A stretch of 6,082 nucleotides of DNA from G039029935 sp039029935 (GTDB lineage: Bacteria; Chloroflexota; Anaerolineae; Caldilineales; Caldilineaceae): the NCBI GenBank assembly GCA_039029935.1, contig JBCCFC010000860.1, positions 1 through 6,082 on the forward strand. The letters are read 5' to 3'. A program made the position numbers and the translations under genes. Shown here piece after piece: positions 3,903 to 6,082 of the stretch. Positions within the stretch are counted from its first letter, which is position 1. Each line of letters opens with the position of its first letter. Below the pieces are notes generated by a model that did no database searches, was not told where the DNA came from, and saw only the letters and a program-made list of their open reading frames with translations.

Positions 3903-6082
3903 TTATCTAAGCTCTTTTTTGGGTTTATCCTGTATAAACGCATCAAACGAAAATGTGAAGTTCTGCTTATATTGCAGCGCAACCGTTTTGAACTGCCCCT
4001 CTCTTTGCCCTTTCTCAACGCTGTCCTTTTTATACTGCTCAAAGGTGCCATTTTTGAGCGGGTAGACAACCAACGGTTGCAGCCGCCCGCTTAAGCGTTT
4101 GGCCTTATATTCTAGGTTGCGCTTGGATAGATTTTCCTCAATCATCACCGCCATCTGTGCTGGAGCAATGGCTGCGGGGTTCTGACATTCAATATAGAGT
4201 TCATAGACAAAGCCGTCTTGGTTCGCCAACAGTTGAAAAAAGGTCAACGTCAACCCGAGTGCCTGTACAGTGTCCATCACAGCATCAATCACTTGACCCT
4301 CATAGAGTTTTTCGCCTGTGAGACTGGTGATCCCCTTGCCTTTTTGGATGAATCGGATCAGCGGTGTCTTTTCAAAAAACCCTGTCACCTTGACAATATC
4401 ATTCATATTGTAGCGATATAAACCAGCACCAGTGGTGACAAAGATGTAATACTCGCGACCTTCCTGCACCTGATCAAGGGTCAAAAACTCGTGGTGATCA
4501 TCCTCCCATTGCCCCTTTTCGACAAATTCAAAGAAATTCTCCTGAAAGGTTGGGATGCCATCGGTTGTATCACCATCCATGAGGATCGTGCCACGCAACT
4601 CGCTGGCGAGATAGCCTAATTCGATGATGGTGGTGTCTGGCGGTAACTTCTCTTTGACCGCTTCCAGCGCAATGCCACAACTGCCCCCCGTCCACGCGGA
4701 TAGAATTTGCAGATTGGGCCAAATGCGGTCAAACCCAATGGATACGTTTGCGCTGAATATCTCGTTGAGCTCGGCAGCGCGCACACGATTTGGGGCTAAT
4801 TTGGCTTGAACAGCCTGCGATATGTGTAGCGGCAGGTCCGCCAACCCCCAGAGCGTCCCTTGGGCAATATCTTCAACCAGTTGCTTGCGATGCGTCTCAA
4901 TAATGTCCAACAATCTGAGAAAGGTAGACGGATTGGGACTCCCCAAATAGGTCACATTTTTGTGTTCAATCGCCAGCCGAATGATGACATAATATTTGAC
5001 AAAATAGTCTTCGATCTCAAAGACCTCGGCGGGGATTAAATATTTGGTCTGCATAATCTTGGGGGAATTTTTATAGATATGACCCGATGCCGAGCCATAG
5101 GGTGTACCGCTTTCCAAATGGCCTTCGATGGCTGGGCTGACCAACGCAACAAGACCTCCCGAAAAGCCTCTTGGATTTGACCGATATTGGGTATAGGCCA
5201 TCAAAGATTGAGACTTTTTCAGATCATCTAAGGTGTCTTGTAGGACAGGAATATACTTGGGCTGTCCCGTTGTGCCACTGGTCTGATTATACATAAGCGG
5301 CTGCTGGTGATTGAGTCCTGGCTCTTTGGTTGCCTCTTGATGGTCAATATAGGGGCGCAGCATTTCATACTCTTGGACTGGCACCAACGCCTTGAAGGTG
5401 TCATAGGAGTGAATCTTGTCAAATGAATGTGCTTGTCCAAATTTTGTGTCGCGATTTTTGCGCACCAAGTTCATCAAGAATTTTTCTTGTGACCGATAGG
5501 GGTTCTTTGCCGCCCGCTTCATCGGTAGATAATATTGATAGCGAAAGCTGAACATCCGCAGCTTGATCAAAAAATTGATCATCACCTCTTTAAAGGAGAG
5601 TAATGGCACATCTTTCTTATCAAGACCCGGTGTAAAGGGTGTTTTTAGTTGTGCCTGAAATGTATCAGGATAGCGATTGTTGATCAGACCCAACTCTTTC
5701 ACATGCGCATCCTTGGGGAAATAGCGGGTGCCAAATAGCAAATCCCAAATGATGATGTTGTTTCCATAGTTGGAATTTGATTCGTGGATCAGTCTGGAAT
5801 GATGCCAGCGGTGTAGTTCGGGGCTACTGATGATATAGTTCAAAAAGCCAAACCTGAGTTCAATGTTGCAATGCTGAAAAAAGCCATTGATGGCATAGAA
5901 GACAAAGTAGAGTGATAGAACTTCCTCGCTGACGCCAACGAGAATAAACGGGAGGGCATCAAATAAAAATTGTATCGCTTTTTCAAGCGGGTGAAATCGA
6001 CCCACGTTGAGCCAATAGAGCTTTTCCGGCGAGTGATGCACGGCGTGAAGTCGCCATAAAAATTCGCTGTTGTGCGAAGCTA
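3903..6082 (-). CDS. Fatty-acid hydroxylase/sterol desaturase - GH3 acyl-amido synthetase fusion (N-terminus outside window)
   Basis: The frame is open to the window edge (725 residues visible), so a GTG at 6041 is internal. Numbering here starts at that GTG. The N-terminal part is an integral-membrane di-iron hydroxylase: LWRLHAVHHSPEK supplies the HxxHH box, residues ~24-50 are hydrophobic membrane helix, and H77-R-W-H80-H81 is the last histidine box, followed by NYGNN and WDLLFGTRYFP, typical of the family. After a linker (~115-160), a complete GH3 domain runs from ~163 to ~700. It shows motif 1 T254-SGTTGQPK262 (ATP phosphate binding), motif 2 ELGYLASE (474-481), motif 3 YYIFVTTGAGLYRYNMND (531-548), and LTGEKLYE. 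GH3 enzymes adenylate a carboxylic acid and transfer the acyl group to an amino acid or similar amine. The fusion suggests that a hydroxylated fatty or isoprenoid acid, or a membrane lipid, is the substrate. Domain calls are strong; the substrate is unknown. It is likely the upstream gene of an operon with the enolase-superfamily enzyme. Confidence 0.9.
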   Translation of the reverse strand, partial: ASHNSEFLWRLHAVHHSPEKLYWLNVGRFHPLEKAIQFLFDALPFILVGVSEEVLSLYFVFYAINGFFQHCNIELRFGFLNYIISSPELHRWHHSRLIHESNSNYGNNIIIWDLLFGTRYFPKDAHVKELGLINNRYPDTFQAQLKTPFTPGLDKKDVPLLSFKEVMINFLIKLRMFSFRYQYYLPMKRAAKNPYRSQEKFLMNLVRKNRDTKFGQAHSFDKIHSYDTFKALVPVQEYEMLRPYIDHQEATKEPGLNHQQPLMYNQTSGTTGQPKYIPVLQDTLDDLKKSQSLMAYTQYRSNPRGFSGGLVALVSPAIEGHLESGTPYGSASGHIYKNSPKIMQTKYLIPAEVFEIEDYFVKYYVIIRLAIEHKNVTYLGSPNPSTFLRLLDIIETHRKQLVEDIAQGTLWGLADLPLHISQAVQAKLAPNRVRAAELNEIFSANVSIGFDRIWPNLQILSAWTGGSCGIALEAVKEKLPPDTTIIELGYLASELRGTILMDGDTTDGIPTFQENFFEFVEKGQWEDDHHEFLTLDQVQEGREYYIFVTTGAGLYRYNMNDIVKVTGFFEKTPLIRFIQKGKGITSLTGEKLYEGQVIDAVMDTVQALGLTLTFFQLLANQDGFVYELYIECQNPAAIAPAQMAVMIEENLSKRNLEYKAKRLSGRLQPLVVYPLKNGTFEQYKKDSVEKGQREGQFKTVALQYKQNFTFSFDAFIQDKPKKELR

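Noticed and set aside
3903..6041. Full-length CDS starting at GTG 6041
   Set aside because: The frame remains open upstream and the residues before it (LWRLHA) are part of a conserved histidine box, so the true start is outside the window.

Overview
The window is mostly bacterial DNA, probably from an uncultured environmental or host-associated bacterium. All recognisable bacterial genes lie on the minus strand. No gene here fixes the phylum. The threonine/proline linker (PTPTFT type) after thrombospondin-type-3 calcium repeats, the heptanucleotide arrays and the palindromic REP-like element resemble what is often seen in Chloroflexota and other large-genome environmental bacteria; this is a weak inference. 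The first ~270 bases do not look bacterial. Read on the minus strand they encode the last ~45 residues of an animal-type PLEKHM1/Rubicon/DEF8 zinc-binding domain, then a stop codon, an AT-rich 3' UTR-like stretch and an AATAAA polyadenylation hexamer. The window therefore contains a bacterium/eukaryote join, most simply a chimeric assembly or host DNA.

Layout, left to right. (1) 1-~271: eukaryote-like gene end. (2) ~272-1686: a secreted, calcium-repeat surface protein whose C-terminus is cut off at the join inside its PTPTFT linker. Its 5' part carries two 12-bp tandem repeat tracts. (3) 1741-2049: two imperfect palindromic elements in tandem; the second carries an 8-bp flanking direct repeat and sits on the end of the first. 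(4) 2050-2350: no gene seen. (5) 2351-2707: two heptanucleotide arrays in inverted orientation around a C-terminal fragment of what looks like a PD-(D/E)XK nuclease. (6) 2694-3806: an enolase-superfamily enzyme (MLE/dipeptide-epimerase type) whose stop codon lies inside the right-hand array. (7) 3807-3902: a spacer holding a predicted three-way-junction RNA fold. (8) 3903 to the window edge: a fusion of a sterol desaturase/fatty-acid hydroxylase domain with a GH3 acyl-acid amido synthetase domain, N-terminus outside the window.

Functionally, the hydroxylase-GH3 fusion and the enolase-superfamily enzyme look like two genes of one transcription unit (97-bp spacing, same strand). A reasonable but unproven reading is a small lipid pathway: a lipid or fatty acid is hydroxylated, its carboxylate is activated with ATP and joined to an amino acid by the GH3 domain, and the downstream enzyme epimerises or otherwise rearranges the product. 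This and the animal-like gene end are the two observations most worth following.
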